This document shows positions 48,485 through 58,636 of a stretch of 64,000 nucleotides of DNA, in pieces (within the stretch, counting starts at the first letter, position 1; the number at the start of each line of letters is the position of its first letter). Source of the DNA: Alcanivorax sp. (GTDB lineage Bacteria > Pseudomonadota > Gammaproteobacteria > Pseudomonadales > Alcanivoracaceae); NCBI GenBank assembly GCA_022565695.1, contig JAIUME010000006.1, positions 124,001 through 188,000 on the forward strand, read 5' to 3'. The notes under the pieces are model-generated. The model did no database searches. It was not told the origin of the DNA and was given only the letters and a program-made list of their open reading frames with translations. Position numbers and translations under genes: made by a program.

Positions 48485-51400
48485 TCATTCTCCGCGTTCA
48501 CGCTGCCCCGGTGCGGCGGCACCGCCGCCAGAGCGGGCCTCGTGCCGCGCGGTCTGGGCGGCCAACTGTTCGGACACCTTGTTGACCGAGCCGGCGAACC
48601 CGGCCAGCAGGTTATAGAGCACCGGGATGATGAACAGCGTGAGTACAGAGGCGAACAGCAGGCCGCCGAGAATCACCATACCGATGGCGGCGCGGCTTTC
48701 GGCGCCCGCGCCGGTGGCCAGCACCAGGGGGATGGCGCCGAAGATGGTGGAAATGGTGGTCATCAGTACCGGGCGGAAGCGCAGGGTGGCGCCTTCGATG
48801 ATGGCGTCACGCACGTTCAGGCCGGTGTCGCGCATCTGGTTGGCAAACTCCACGATCAGAATACCGTTCTTGGCCATCAGGCCGAGTAGCATGATCATGC
48901 CGATCTGACTGTAGGTGTTGAGCGTGATGCCAGACATATACAGCGCCAGCAGGGCGCCGGTGATCGCCAGGGGAACGGAAAGCATGATGATCATCGGGTG
49001 GATCCAGCTTTCGAACTGCGCCGCCAGCACCAGGAACACGATCAGGAAGGCCAGGCCGAAGGTGATATAGATGGCGCTGGACGCCTCAACGAACTCGCGG
49101 CTCACACCGCGATAGCTGACGCGCGCCTCGGCGGGCAGATGCTCTGCCGCCTGGGCATTCAGGTAGCGCAAGGCGGCGCCCATGTCATAGCCGTCGGCCA
49201 GGGTGGCACTCAGAGTGATGGCGGGCAGCCGGTCTACCCGGCGCAACTCCGGCGGTGCGCCGAACTCACGCAGCTCCGCCAGCGCATTCAGCGGTACGAG
49301 ATCGCCGGCGCCGGTGCGCAGGAAATAATTCTGCAGATTGTCCGGGGTGGCCCGTTTGCCATCCTCCGCCTGCAATATGACATCGTATTCCCGTCCCCGG
49401 TCGAGATACCGGGTCACCACGCGTGAGGCCAGCATGGACTGCATGGTATTGCCGATGTCTTCTGCGGTGATGTTCAGGTCTGCCGCTCTTTCGCGGTTCA
49501 TGTCCACGCCCAGCTGTGGCTGGGTGACTTCAAAATTGATATCCGGATTGATCAGGCTCGGGTTCTGACGGGCGCGCTCCAGCAGGATGTCGGCCCACTC
49601 CTGCACAGAGTCGTAATCCGGCCCGCCGATGACGAATTGCACGGACGCATTGAAACCGCTCTGGCCCAGCCCCGGCGGATTGATGGCGAAGGAACGTAGC
49701 CCTGGCACTGAGCGCAGCAGCGGTGCGACCTCGGCAACGATTTCCTGTTGTGTACGATCGCGCTCGCTCCAGTGCTTGAGGCGCACGATGGTGAAGCCGC
49801 GCTCCACCTGGCCCCGGAAGCCAACAATGGACAATACGCGCTCGGCCTCACCGCTTTCGACCAGCGGCTCCAGCAGGGCCTGGATCTTGCGGGTGTGGTG
49901 TTCGGTGTAATCGATGCTGGCGCCTTCCGGCGCCACGCTGTTGATGATGAAGACACCGCGATCTTCCGTGGGGGCCAGTTCCTGCGGCAACTGCGGAAAG
50001 ATGGCCGTGGCCAGCATGATGCCGGCCAGGCCGACCGCCAGCACGATCAGTGGTGCGTTCAGGGATTTCAGCAACAGTGAGTGGTAGCCGCGATTCATGC
50101 GCTCGAACATACGCTCGCTCCACTCCCACAGACGCGAGTGCTTGCCTTCGTCATCCCGCGCCGGGTGCAGCCACTTGGAGCACAACATCGGCGCCAGGCT
50201 CAGGGCAACAAAGCTGGATACGATCACCGCGGCGGCCAGGGTAAAACCGAATTCGGTAAACAGCCTGCCGATATTGCCGCCCATAAAGGACAACGGCACA
50301 AACACGGCCACCAGCGTCAGGGTGGTGGCGATGACAGCGAAGGCAACCTGGCGGGCACCGCGATAGGCCGCCACCAGCGGCGGCTCACCGTCATCAATCC
50401 GTCGCTGGATATTCTCCAGCATCACGATGGCGTCATCCACTACCAGACCGATGGCCAGGATCAGTGCCAGCAAGGTCAGTACGTTGATGGAAAAATCGAA
50501 CACCCCCAGTGCCATGAAGGCACCGATGATGGACACCGGGATGGTGACTGCCGGAATCAGCGTCGCGCGCACCGAGCGCAGGAACACGAAGATCACCAGA
50601 ATGACCAGCGTCATCGCGATACTGAGCGTGATGATGACCTCGCGAATGGAGGCGCGAATGAAGATGGATTCGTCGTAGTTCACGGCCAGGGACACGCCCG
50701 CAGGCAGGTTCGGGCGGATGTGCTCCAGCTCGGCCTGGACCAGATCGGAGATTTCCACAACATTGGATTTTGATTGCCGGATGATGCCGAGCCCGATAGC
50801 TTGCTGGCCGTTGGTGCTGAGGCGGCTGCGGTCATCTTCCACGCCGCGTTCCACCCGGGCCACTTCGCCAATGCGGATGGGGAAGTCGCCCTGCCGACGA
50901 ATTACGATGCCGGCAAAAGCCTCGGGATCATTGAGACGGTTGTCCGCGCGCACCGAGAATTCACGGCTGCTGGATTCCACGCGCCCGGCGGGCAGCTCGA
51001 TATTATTGGCGCGCAGCGCATTTTCCACATCGGCGACAGTGACCTGACGGCTGGCCATGCGCTCCGGGTCCAGCCAGATGCGCATGGCATAACGGCGTTC
51101 GCCGCCAATCATGATTTCCGCCACACCGGTGAGCACAGACAAGCGGTCGACCAGATTGCGTTCTGCAAAATCGGTCAATTGATCCGGCGTCATGCGGTCG
51201 CTGGCCATGGTGACCCACATCATGGGTCGGGCGTCGGAATTGGCCTTGGCCACAATGGGCGGATCGGCTTCTGCGGGCAGGCGATCGAGAATGCTGGCAA
51301 TGGCATCGCGCACATCGTTGGCGGCGTTGTCCACGTCGCGGCCGCTCTCGAATTCGATGGTGGTGCGGCTGGAGCCCAGGCGGCTGCGGGATTCCATGGA

Positions 51401-51634
51401 GCGAATGCCGTCCACAGCACTGATAGCACCTTCAATGAGCTGGGTGATCTGTGTGTCGATCACCTCCGGCGCAGCGCCGATGTAACTGGTGGCGATGGAT
51501 ACTTCCGGCGGATCAATGTCGGGATATTCGCGCACCGGCAACTGCAGTGCTGCGGCGATGCCGAACACCACGATCAGCAGGCTCATGACCGTGGCGAAGA
51601 CCGGGCGCTTGATGGAGACATCAGAGAGAATCAT
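48485..51634 (-). CDS. RND-family multidrug efflux pump (HAE1 type)
   Basis: This is a 1049-aa inner-membrane transporter. It begins [20 protein letters not shown] and shows the RND features: [14 protein letters not shown] with the intact Asp-Asp pair in TM4, [19 protein letters not shown], the second periplasmic loop ([21 protein letters not shown]) and the closing TM block [16 protein letters not shown] with the relay Lys. Homology sets the start at 51634; the frame is open to 51715 inside the adaptor gene. It follows the adaptor gene after 1 base, so both are one operon. No outer-membrane factor or local regulator is adjacent. Confidence 0.95.
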   Translation of the reverse strand: MILSDVSIKRPVFATVMSLLIVVFGIAAALQLPVREYPDIDPPEVSIATSYIGAAPEVIDTQITQLIEGAISAVDGIRSMESRSRLGSSRTTIEFESGRDVDNAANDVRDAIASILDRLPAEADPPIVAKANSDARPMMWVTMASDRMTPDQLTDFAERNLVDRLSVLTGVAEIMIGGERRYAMRIWLDPERMASRQVTVADVENALRANNIELPAGRVESSSREFSVRADNRLNDPEAFAGIVIRRQGDFPIRIGEVARVERGVEDDRSRLSTNGQQAIGLGIIRQSKSNVVEISDLVQAELEHIRPNLPAGVSLAVNYDESIFIRASIREVIITLSIAMTLVILVIFVFLRSVRATLIPAVTIPVSIIGAFMALGVFDFSINVLTLLALILAIGLVVDDAIVMLENIQRRIDDGEPPLVAAYRGARQVAFAVIATTLTLVAVFVPLSFMGGNIGRLFTEFGFTLAAAVIVSSFVALSLAPMLCSKWLHPARDDEGKHSRLWEWSERMFERMNRGYHSLLLKSLNAPLIVLAVGLAGIMLATAIFPQLPQELAPTEDRGVFIINSVAPEGASIDYTEHHTRKIQALLEPLVESGEAERVLSIVGFRGQVERGFTIVRLKHWSERDRTQQEIVAEVAPLLRSVPGLRSFAINPPGLGQSGFNASVQFVIGGPDYDSVQEWADILLERARQNPSLINPDINFEVTQPQLGVDMNRERAADLNITAEDIGNTMQSMLASRVVTRYLDRGREYDVILQAEDGKRATPDNLQNYFLRTGAGDLVPLNALAELREFGAPPELRRVDRLPAITLSATLADGYDMGAALRYLNAQAAEHLPAEARVSYRGVSREFVEASSAIYITFGLAFLIVFLVLAAQFESWIHPMIIMLSVPLAITGALLALYMSGITLNTYSQIGMIMLLGLMAKNGILIVEFANQMRDTGLNVRDAIIEGATLRFRPVLMTTISTIFGAIPLVLATGAGAESRAAIGMVILGGLLFASVLTLFIIPVLYNLLAGFAGSVNKVSEQLAAQTARHEARSGGGAAAPGQRERGE

Positions 51635-51635
51635 A

Positions 51636-52727
51636 TCAACCTTCCGCGCGCTGGCCGTCGCGCACGGTAACCCGTGCGTCCGGATCGTCCAGCAACTCGA
51701 CACGATCACCGGCACTCAGACGCGTTTGCCCGGTAATCACCACCCGGTCATCGGCATTCAGGCCACGCAGCACTTCGGCTTCGCCGGGCAGCCGAACACC
51801 CAGATGGAGGGTGCGGCGCTCCACTTCATTGTCGCCCACGACGACAAACACATACTGCTCGTTGCCCTGGGTGAGCAGCGCTTCTTCCGGCACCAGCAGT
51901 GTCTCCCGTTCGCGAAAGCGCAGGGACACGCTCATGAACTGACCCGGACGCAGGCGCCCTTCATTGTTCTCGATGGCGGCTCTGATCTGCAGGCTGCGGC
52001 TGATCGGGTCCACCCGTGTGCCCAGCTCGGTGACTTCGCCGGTGAAGGTCTGCCCCATGAAAGCGTCGCTGCGGGCTTCCACCTGCTGGCCAGCCTCCAG
52101 TTGGCTGATAAAACGTTCTGGCACGGAGAACACCAGCTCGATGGGAGAAATGCTGTCGAGTGTGCTGATGCGATCACCGGCGCGCAGGAACGCGCCCTGG
52201 CTGATTTCACGAATACCGATGACGCCGTCAAAGGGGGCCTTGATGGTGTGATTTTCCAGCATGGTGCGGGCCGATTGCACTCTGGCCTCGCCCACCTGGA
52301 CGGCGGAGTCCAGCTCATCTACGTCGGCACGGGAAATGCTCTGGCCGCTTTGCAGGCGGCTGGCGCGGTCAAATTTGGTTCTGGCATCGCGCAGCTGTGC
52401 TTCGGCAACGCGTAATTCGGCCTGGGCCTGACGGCTGTCCAGTTCCACCAGCAGCTGGCCGGCTTTCACCTGCTGCCCTTCGCTGAAATGCAGGCGCAGC
52501 ACCCGGGCATCCACTTCACTGGTGACAATGATTTCATCCCGTGCTGCGGTGGTGGCCACAGCGTTGACGCGATCCTCGACATTGCCCAGACGCGGAGTGA
52601 CAACGTTCACCGGGGTCTCCCGGGCGCCCTGGCGCTGTTCCAGCGGGCTGTCGCCCTGACCAAGCAGGTACCAGCCGATGCCGCCACACAGCAACACCAA
52701 CAGGGCAATGCCCGCTTGCTTCTTCAT
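51636..52727 (-). CDS. RND efflux periplasmic adaptor (membrane fusion protein)
   Basis: This 363-aa adaptor for the HAE1-type pump has an uncleaved or signal-anchor N-terminus (AGIALLVLLCGGIGWYLLG), a lipoyl domain (EVDARVLRLHFSEGQQVKAGQLLVELDSRQ), a helical hairpin (AELRVAEAQLRDARTKFDRA ... QVGEARVQSARTML), the second lipoyl half (IKAPFDGVIGIREISQGAFLRAGDR) and a beta-barrel (PGQFMSVSLRFRERETLLVPEEAL). MKKQAGIAL at 52727 is chosen because GGTGGAG lies upstream. It is clearly distinct from the TetR-controlled adaptor at 10.3 kb. Confidence 0.93.
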   Translation of the reverse strand: MKKQAGIALLVLLCGGIGWYLLGQGDSPLEQRQGARETPVNVVTPRLGNVEDRVNAVATTAARDEIIVTSEVDARVLRLHFSEGQQVKAGQLLVELDSRQAQAELRVAEAQLRDARTKFDRASRLQSGQSISRADVDELDSAVQVGEARVQSARTMLENHTIKAPFDGVIGIREISQGAFLRAGDRISTLDSISPIELVFSVPERFISQLEAGQQVEARSDAFMGQTFTGEVTELGTRVDPISRSLQIRAAIENNEGRLRPGQFMSVSLRFRERETLLVPEEALLTQGNEQYVFVVVGDNEVERRTLHLGVRLPGEAEVLRGLNADDRVVITGQTRLSAGDRVELLDDPDARVTVRDGQRAEG

Positions 52728-52895
52728 GCGTTTCTCCACCAGGAAATACTGAACCAAAAAAGATCATGCCGGCGCCCGGGATGGCGGCTGCGCGGATTAT
52801 CAGAACATAGTCATAATACTAACGCATGACAGGGTGAACGTGGGGGTGTGACCATCGCGCCAAGAGGCGGGTTCCTTATTGTTTCCACTTTTGCC

Positions 52896-53447
52896 TCAGC
52901 GCCGCCACTTGATATTGCAGCCCACGGAAGGCACCTGGTCTCCCTCCGGCGCCCGGCCTGCCATCACCGCCAATGCAGCCTTGCGCAGATCCTCGCCAGT
53001 GACCGGGATCTGATTGCCGGGGCGGCTGCTGTCGAACTGGCCACGCCAGACCAGCTGGTGCCCCTTGTCATAGAGAAAGAAGTCCGGGGTGCAGGCCGCA
53101 TCGAACGTCCTCGCCACGTCCTGGGATTCATCGGCCAGATAGGGGAAAACGTAATCCCGCGCCAGTATCTCCGCACGCATCTGTTCCGGGCTGTCCGCCG
53201 GATGGCTTTGCCAGTCATTGCTGTTGATAGCCACCACCGCCAGTCCCTGGGTCGTCAGTTCCCTGGCCAGCGCCGAAAAGACCGGGGCGATATGCTTCAC
53301 GTAGGGGCAGTGGTTGCAGATGAAGGCCACCAGCACAGGGGTGTCCGCCAGTTCCACGGAATCAAAATCGGTGCCGCGTGCGTCCGGGAGCTGGAATGCG
53401 GGCATCGGGCTGCCGAGGGGGATCATGGATGAGGGGGTGAGGGCCAT
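52896..53447 (-). CDS. Thioredoxin-fold (AhpC/TSA-like) protein
   Basis: This is a 183-aa thioredoxin-fold protein with PMPAFQLPDARGTDFDSVEL, the active-site region VAFICNHCPYVKHIAPVFSAL (CNHC plus CPYV) and SQDVARTFDAACTPDFFLYD. The NHCPYVKH motif defines a group annotated as thioredoxin-family or peroxiredoxin-like proteins whose substrates are unproven. The ATG at 53447 follows AAGGAG. It is divergent from the SLC13 transporter gene, with 196 bases between their starts in which I see no convincing operator. Confidence 0.85.
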   Translation of the reverse strand: MALTPSSMIPLGSPMPAFQLPDARGTDFDSVELADTPVLVAFICNHCPYVKHIAPVFSALARELTTQGLAVVAINSNDWQSHPADSPEQMRAEILARDYVFPYLADESQDVARTFDAACTPDFFLYDKGHQLVWRGQFDSSRPGNQIPVTGEDLRKAALAVMAGRAPEGDQVPSVGCNIKWRR

Positions 53448-53643
53448 GGTGTGCTCCTTCAATGGTGTGTTGCCGGGGCTCAGTGTAGCAGAGGAGAGCG
53501 GGCGACCCGGCAGGCGTTTATTCCATCGGGTTATAACTCGATGCCTTTTTATTCTTTTGCCTTTGCGCTTCAGCCTAGTACCTTGCGCTTCTTGTTCAAT
53601 GCATCGTGTTCAATTCACCGCGACCCTGCGCAGGGAGCCTCCT

Positions 53644-55449
53644 TTGATCGCTGAATCGCTCCAGCCCCTTGTTGTCGGCCTGATACTGGTCGGGCTGTTC
53701 GCTGCGTTTGTGCGCGAGTGGTTCAAGCCGGACGTGGCGGTGATGATCGCCGTGGCGTTGCTGTTGGGGCTGGGCCTGCTCAGCAGCGGGCAGGTGCTCA
53801 GCGTCTTCAGCAACAGCGCGCCGATCACCATTGCCTGCCTGTTCATCATCAGCGCCGCGCTGCAGAAGACCGGCTGTGTCGATCGGCTGGGTGACTGGCT
53901 GGGCGTGATGGCCGGCAAGAGCGAAGCACGGCTGCTGCTGGCGCTGATGCTGGTAGGGGTGCTGGTGTCGCCGTTCATCAACAACACACCCGTGGTGATG
54001 GTGCTGATGCCCGCTGTGATTGCGCTGGCGAGCAAGCACAATATCGCCCCCTCGCGGCTGCTGATCCCGCTCTCCTACGCGACCATTCTTGGCGGGCTGA
54101 TCACCATGGTGGGTACCTCCACCAATATTCTGGTGGATGGTGTGGCACGGGATATGGGCCTGGCCCCCTTCGGCATGTTCGAAATTACCGCCCCGGCCAT
54201 CGTCATGGCGCTGCTTGGCTGCGTAATGATCTTCTTTCTGGCGCCGAAACTGCTGCCCTCCCGGGAAACCCTGGCACAGCAGTTCACCGGCAGCGGCGAT
54301 CGCACCTTCATGTCCGAGCTGTTCGTGCCGGAAGGGTCACGCCTGGCCGGTCGCACATTGAAAGAAGCGCGGCTGAGCAACGGCACCATTGCCGTGCTCA
54401 AGCTGTTCCGGGGTGACGAGGCGCTGACTTCGCCGCCGCCGGGTACGCGGCTGCAGGTCGGCGACAAGGTGGTGGTGCACAGCCAGAGCGCCGACATGGT
54501 GGAGCTGCGCGGTACCGATCTGGTCAGCCTGCAAGCCGGTGCGCCGGTCGCGGATGGCAAGGACCTGGAAACCCTGCGCCGCCAGGACGCCGTTATTGTC
54601 GAGGCGATCGTCGGGCCCAGCTCGCGCTATGTCCAGCGGCCGATTCGCGACCTGGATCTGGCGGCGCGCTACGGCATTCACATCATTGCGGTGCACCGCC
54701 AGGACGCCAGCATCGGCGAGATCGTGGACGATTTTCAGCTGCAGTTTGGCGATGTGCTGCTGGTGGAGGGCACCCGCACCCAGATCAAGCGCTTCTGCGA
54801 CAACGGTGATCTGTTCGCCATCACTGACGGCAAGGCGCCGGCCAACCGCCAGAGCAAAGCGCCGATTGCCATGGCCACGATCATCGGCGTGATGGTGCTG
54901 GCGGCATTCAAGGTCATGCCGATCGAGGGCCTGGCGCTCATGGGCGCCGCCATCGTGGTGGCCACGGGCTGCGTGCGCTCGGAAGAAGCCTACAAGGCCA
55001 TCGAATGGCCGATCATCATCCTCATCTTCGGCATGCTGGCGGTCAGTATCGCCATGCGCGAGTCCGGGCTGGCGGACATGCTGGCCGGGCTGCTGGTCGG
55101 CTGGGGCGGCGGCCTGTCGCCCTGGATGATGCTTGCCATCGTCATTCTGATCACCTCCATTGCCACCGAGATGATCAGCAATAATGCGGTGGCGGTGCTG
55201 TTCACTCCTGTGGTGATCGCTGTGGCCCAGCAGCTGGGCGTGGACCCGCGTCCGTTCGTGGTGGGCGTGATGTTTGCCGCCAGCGCCAGCTTTGCCACCC
55301 CGATTGGCTACCAGACCAATACCCTGGTCTACAGCGCCGGTAATTACCGCTTTACCGACTTTGCCCGCCTGGGCATTCCCATGAACCTGCTGGTCTGGCT
55401 CAGCGCCAGTCTGCTCATTCCGCTGTTCTGGCCCCTGAATCCGGTATAA
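53644..55449 (+). CDS. SLC13/DASS-family anion permease with two TrkA-C domains
   Basis: This is a 601-aa transporter with about twelve membrane helices interrupted after the fifth or sixth by two RCK_C/TrkA-C domains (about 215-295 and 305-390, for example GSRLAGRTLKEARLSNGTIAVLKL and DFQLQFGDVLLVEG). The family signature SPFINNTPVVMVLMP and GGLITMVGTSTNILVDG mark the first substrate half-site; ISNNAVAVLFTPV and SFATPIGYQTNTLVY mark the second. It is likely a Na+-coupled sulfate, arsenite-like or dicarboxylate importer; the substrate is not clear. The best start is TTG at 53644, with GGGAG upstream and homology beginning there. Confidence 0.88.
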   Translation: MIAESLQPLVVGLILVGLFAAFVREWFKPDVAVMIAVALLLGLGLLSSGQVLSVFSNSAPITIACLFIISAALQKTGCVDRLGDWLGVMAGKSEARLLLALMLVGVLVSPFINNTPVVMVLMPAVIALASKHNIAPSRLLIPLSYATILGGLITMVGTSTNILVDGVARDMGLAPFGMFEITAPAIVMALLGCVMIFFLAPKLLPSRETLAQQFTGSGDRTFMSELFVPEGSRLAGRTLKEARLSNGTIAVLKLFRGDEALTSPPPGTRLQVGDKVVVHSQSADMVELRGTDLVSLQAGAPVADGKDLETLRRQDAVIVEAIVGPSSRYVQRPIRDLDLAARYGIHIIAVHRQDASIGEIVDDFQLQFGDVLLVEGTRTQIKRFCDNGDLFAITDGKAPANRQSKAPIAMATIIGVMVLAAFKVMPIEGLALMGAAIVVATGCVRSEEAYKAIEWPIIILIFGMLAVSIAMRESGLADMLAGLLVGWGGGLSPWMMLAIVILITSIATEMISNNAVAVLFTPVVIAVAQQLGVDPRPFVVGVMFAASASFATPIGYQTNTLVYSAGNYRFTDFARLGIPMNLLVWLSASLLIPLFWPLNPV

Positions 55450-55505
55450 CGTGCCGCGCCTCTGATCGGTTACCATGGGCACCAGAATGAGCGGAGAGCA
55501 CGAGA

Positions 55506-55946
55506 ATGACCCGATTACTGCTTTGTATCCTGCTGCTGTCCGCCGGGCTGGCCCAGGCCAGCGGTATCTATCGCTGGGTGGACGATGAGGGCAGGGTGCA
55601 TTTCTCCGATGAGCCCGGCGGCGGCAATGCCGAGGCCATCACGGTGCAGCCGCAAACCCTGCCGTTTCAGCCTGCGCCCGCACGCTCTCCGCGTGGCACG
55701 CCGGCCACAGCTGGCGCGCCACTGATCATGTACAGTGCCGAGTGGTGCGGTTACTGCACCCGCGCACGCCATTATTTTCGCAGCAACAATATTCCGTTCG
55801 TGGAAAAGGATATCGAGAAATCCGATCAGGCCCGACGCGAGCACAAGCAGGCCGGTGGCAGAGGTGTGCCGTTGCTGGTACGCGGCGACGCCAAGCTGAA
55901 CGGCTTTTCCGAACAACGTTTTGAACAATGGTTCAGGTCTCACTGA
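55506..55946 (+). CDS. Exported DUF4124-glutaredoxin fusion protein
   Basis: This 146-aa secreted protein has a signal peptide (LLLCILLLSAGLAQA-SG), a DUF4124 segment (IYRWVDDEGRVHFSDEP, about 20-37) and a glutaredoxin-like domain (PLIMYSAEWCGYCTRARHYF with CxxC at about 81-84, then GVPLLV and GFSEQRFEQW). The domain combination recurs in gammaproteobacteria and suggests a periplasmic thiol function. Its stop overlaps the helicase start (TGATG). Confidence 0.85.
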   Translation: MTRLLLCILLLSAGLAQASGIYRWVDDEGRVHFSDEPGGGNAEAITVQPQTLPFQPAPARSPRGTPATAGAPLIMYSAEWCGYCTRARHYFRSNNIPFVEKDIEKSDQARREHKQAGGRGVPLLVRGDAKLNGFSEQRFEQWFRSH

Positions 55947-57451
55947 TGACAGATATTCCCGAGCAGGACGACACCACTATCAAGGGCAATGGTATCAAGG
56001 GCAATGGTATCAAGGACAATGGTCAGGACAGCAGTCAGGCCAGCGCCCCGGACACGGCTGGCGACAGCGTCCAGGACGCCACTGATACGCCCATCGACAC
56101 GGCACCCGCCGCACCCACGGCAACAGATTTCGTGGCGCTGCAGATTCATGAGCGGCTGCTGAAGGCCATCGAGGCAGAGGGCTTTTCTGCGCCCACGCCG
56201 GTCCAGCAGATGGCGATCCCACCGGCCCTCGCGGGCCATGATCTGCGCGTCACCGCCCAGACTGGCAGCGGCAAGACAGCCGCGTTCCTGCTGCCCATGC
56301 TGCAACAGCTGATTGCCAACCCGGATTACCAGGCCGGCACCCGGGCGCTGATCCTGCTGCCCACCCGTGAACTGGCCCGGCAGACATTGAGCCAGGTGGA
56401 AAAACTGGCGCGCTTTACCTTTATCAAGGCAGAGCTGGTCACCGGCGGCGAAGACTTCAAGGTGCAGGCGGCGAAGATTCGCAAGAACCCGGATATCCTC
56501 ATCGGCACCCCGGGGCGCTTTATCGAGCACCTCACCGCCAATAATCTGGATTTCAGCGAGCTGATGATGCTGGTGCTGGATGAAGCCGACCGCATGCTCG
56601 ATATGGGGCTGAACGAAGACGTGTTGCGTCTCGCCGCGCTGTGTAACCCCGCACGCCAGACCCTGCTGTTCTCAGCGACGCCCGGGCCGAGTTCCATGGC
56701 GGACGTGGTGGCAGCAGTCCTGCGCGACCCGCAGGAGATTCGCGTCAACCGGGTTCAGGACCTGAACGAAAAGACCCGCCAGCAAATCATCACGGTGGAC
56801 GACATCGCCCATCGTGAGCGCCTGACACAATGGCTGCTGGCCAACGAGACCTACGACAAGGCCATCGTCTTCACCAATACCCGTGAGCAGGCGGATCGGC
56901 TGGGCGGCTATCTGCGCAACCCGTCCATGAAACTCTATGTGCTGCACGGCGAAAAAGACCAGAAAGAACGCAAGCAGGCACTGGACCGCCTGCGTAACGG
57001 CGATATCCACGTGCTGGTGGCCACCGATGTGGCAGCGCGGGGGCTGGATATTTCCGGTCTTGATCTGGTCATCAATTTCGATATGCCACGCAGCGGCGAT
57101 GAGTATCTGCACCGGATTGGTCGCACCGGCCGTTTCGGCAGCGAGGGCCTGGCCATATCCCTGGTGGCGGCACATGAGTGGAATCTCATGTCCAGCATCG
57201 AACGCTACCTGCGCCAGCAGTTCGAGCAGCGCCTTGTCGCCGCGCATCCGGGCAACTACAAAGGCCCGAAAAAACTCAAGTCTTCGGGCAAGGCTGCGGG
57301 CAGCAAGAAGAAAAAGCTGAAGAAAAAAGTGGCCGCAGCAAAAAATGCCCCGGGCAAAAAGTCGGCGGCGAAAAAATCAGCGGGCAAGAAACCCGCAGCG
57401 CCAGATCTGAAGGGCGGCTTTGCCACCCCGAAACGCAAACCCACGGCCTGA
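55946..57451 (+). CDS. rhlB: DEAD-box RNA helicase, RhlB-like, with Lys/Ala-rich tail
   Basis: This is a 501-aa ATP-dependent RNA helicase. Motifs: Q-motif FSAPTPVQQMAIP, I AQTGSGKTAAF, Ia PTRELARQ, Ib GTPGR, II VLDEADRMLDMG, III SATPGPSS, IV IVFTNTREQADRL, V ATDVAARGLDI and VI HRIGRTGRFG. Its N-terminus has three in-frame IKGNG repeats (55979-56023). Its C-terminal 60 residues are Lys/Ala-rich (SKKKKLKKKVAAAKNAPGKK), resembling histone-H1-like tails. RhlB works with the RNA degradosome in relatives; the exact paralogue (RhlB or another RhlE-like helicase) is an inference. The ATG at 55946 overlaps the glutaredoxin stop. Confidence 0.85.
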   Translation: MTDIPEQDDTTIKGNGIKGNGIKDNGQDSSQASAPDTAGDSVQDATDTPIDTAPAAPTATDFVALQIHERLLKAIEAEGFSAPTPVQQMAIPPALAGHDLRVTAQTGSGKTAAFLLPMLQQLIANPDYQAGTRALILLPTRELARQTLSQVEKLARFTFIKAELVTGGEDFKVQAAKIRKNPDILIGTPGRFIEHLTANNLDFSELMMLVLDEADRMLDMGLNEDVLRLAALCNPARQTLLFSATPGPSSMADVVAAVLRDPQEIRVNRVQDLNEKTRQQIITVDDIAHRERLTQWLLANETYDKAIVFTNTREQADRLGGYLRNPSMKLYVLHGEKDQKERKQALDRLRNGDIHVLVATDVAARGLDISGLDLVINFDMPRSGDEYLHRIGRTGRFGSEGLAISLVAAHEWNLMSSIERYLRQQFEQRLVAAHPGNYKGPKKLKSSGKAAGSKKKKLKKKVAAAKNAPGKKSAAKKSAGKKPAAPDLKGGFATPKRKPTA

Positions 57452-57467
57452 GCACGAGGGCGGTCTG

Positions 57468-58145
57468 ATGTGGATAAAGCGCGTCCCGGTCAACATTGCC
57501 TGGGTCGCGCTGATCGTCGGCCTCCTCAGTGCCTGCGTCGCCGCGCCGGCTGATGATGCTGCGATGCGCGACACAGGCACGCATCATGAAACCGATGCCG
57601 ACGCTTCCCACGCTTATGTCGTACGCCATCGCCTGCACACCGGGCTGGCCCTGTCCGCTGACCTGCTGAAAGACAGCCCGCTGGCCTTTGTCCTGGCACT
57701 CCCGGATGAGGCGGATTATTACGAGATAGGCCTGGGTGACGAGGTCTACTATCAACTACCGCGGGCGAGCACCTCACAACTTCGCCGCAATACCCTGGCC
57801 GCCCGAGCCATGCTGTTGCCGACCCGCACCGTGATGCAGGTCATGCCTCTGAGTGGCCACCCGAAGGACCTCCCCCATACAGACCTTGCCCCCCTGCAGC
57901 TCACGGAAGCCGAACTGACGGCACTGATGGATGCCATGGTGGCGACATTTGCGCATACGGATGCTGAAGCGGCCTGGGCGGGTGAGCGCCCCCGGCAGTG
58001 GTTCTTCCACGGCAACCGCCGTTTCTGGTTCCGCTACACCTGCAACACCTGGACGGCGCATGCCCTCACTGAGGCTGAGCAGGCCAGCTGGGTGGTGAAG
58101 CCGATTCGTGCTGGCGCGGTGATGCGTCCGTTGCTGGCCCGCTGA
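57468..58145 (+). CDS. DUF2459-family lipoprotein
   Basis: This is a 225-aa predicted lipoprotein: the N-terminal helix ends in LLSAC (Cys about 23). The DUF2459 pattern is visible: YVVRHRLHTGLALSADLL, DYYEIGLGDEVYYQL and FRYTCNTWTAHAL near the C-terminus. The family resembles papain-like or transglutaminase-like folds with a Cys in the CNTW motif, but no activity is established. The ATG at 57468 follows GAGGG. It begins 17 bases after the helicase and may be cotranscribed. Confidence 0.8.
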   Translation: MWIKRVPVNIAWVALIVGLLSACVAAPADDAAMRDTGTHHETDADASHAYVVRHRLHTGLALSADLLKDSPLAFVLALPDEADYYEIGLGDEVYYQLPRASTSQLRRNTLAARAMLLPTRTVMQVMPLSGHPKDLPHTDLAPLQLTEAELTALMDAMVATFAHTDAEAAWAGERPRQWFFHGNRRFWFRYTCNTWTAHALTEAEQASWVVKPIRAGAVMRPLLAR

Positions 58146-58246
58146 CAAATACGCTGATCACTGACACATGGCATGCCGTTTGGCTGACATATCTTTCAGC
58201 GATGGCTGATACCGGCGGCATTAGCCTGCTGCGATCATGTCCTGGT

Positions 58247-58298
58247 CAGTGTGGTGCCGGAGCGATGGCTCCCCGGTTAACAATCCGGTGCTGCACTG
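58247..58298 (+). other. Structured intergenic element, possible small RNA
   Basis: CAGTGTGGTGCCGG (58247-58260) can pair with CCGGTGCTGCACTG (58285-58298) along all 14 positions, including four G-T wobbles, enclosing a 24-base loop. The same stretch can alternatively fold into GGAGC/GCTCC and CCGG/CCGG hairpins inside an outer CAGTG/CACTG stem. A strong terminator follows at 58323-58358. No open frame here is convincing. A short non-coding RNA or a 3' UTR processing site for the preceding gene are both possible. Confidence 0.35.
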
Positions 58299-58322
58299 AC
58301 ATCCCTCCTAAGCCCCTGTTTA

Positions 58323-58358
58323 CCTTCCCTGCGCCGCCGGGCCGGGGAAGGTTTTTTT
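58323..58358 (+). terminator. Intrinsic terminator with seven T
   Basis: CCTTCCC (58323-58329) pairs with GGGAAGG (58345-58351), with an inner GCCG/CGGC-rich segment, and is followed by seven T (58352-58358). It lies 178 bases after the DUF2459 stop, either ending that transcript with a long 3' UTR or ending a separate small RNA. Confidence 0.8.
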
Positions 58359-58428
58359 CAGGTTCATCGCGAATTAGCCTGAAGTGCTTGCCTCGGATGT
58401 TTGCCATTCTTTGATGTTCGGAGGTTTT

Positions 58429-58544
58429 GGCCCACGGGGGCGGGGATTGCTTTTCAGGACCCGCCGTAAACCCATCCGTGGGGGCTTGTGTTCGACATCC
58501 TTGTCTCACACAGTCCTGAAAAGCAATCCCCGCCCCCGTGGGCC
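58429..58544. repeat. Large inverted repeat (32-bp perfect arms)
   Basis: The 32 bases at 58429-58460 (starting GGCCCACGGGGGCGGGG) are perfectly complementary to 58513-58544 (ending GCCCCCGTGGGCC), with a 52-base spacer. It lies between the DUF2459 and pfp genes. No frame inside codes for a transposase, so it may be a non-autonomous MITE-like element or the remnant of one. Confidence 0.8.
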
Positions 58545-58636
58545 GTCACGTTCAGTAGTATCAACGAACATTCTGCCAACGGCTGGTTTGGTTCTTGCCG
58601 AGAATTCGATACCCAATGAAATCAGAATCTCGCACC

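Noticed and set aside
58247-58298. Pseudo-tRNA
   Set aside because: GGTTAACAATCC superficially resembles a T-loop, but there is no acceptor stem, anticodon arm or D-arm of correct size.
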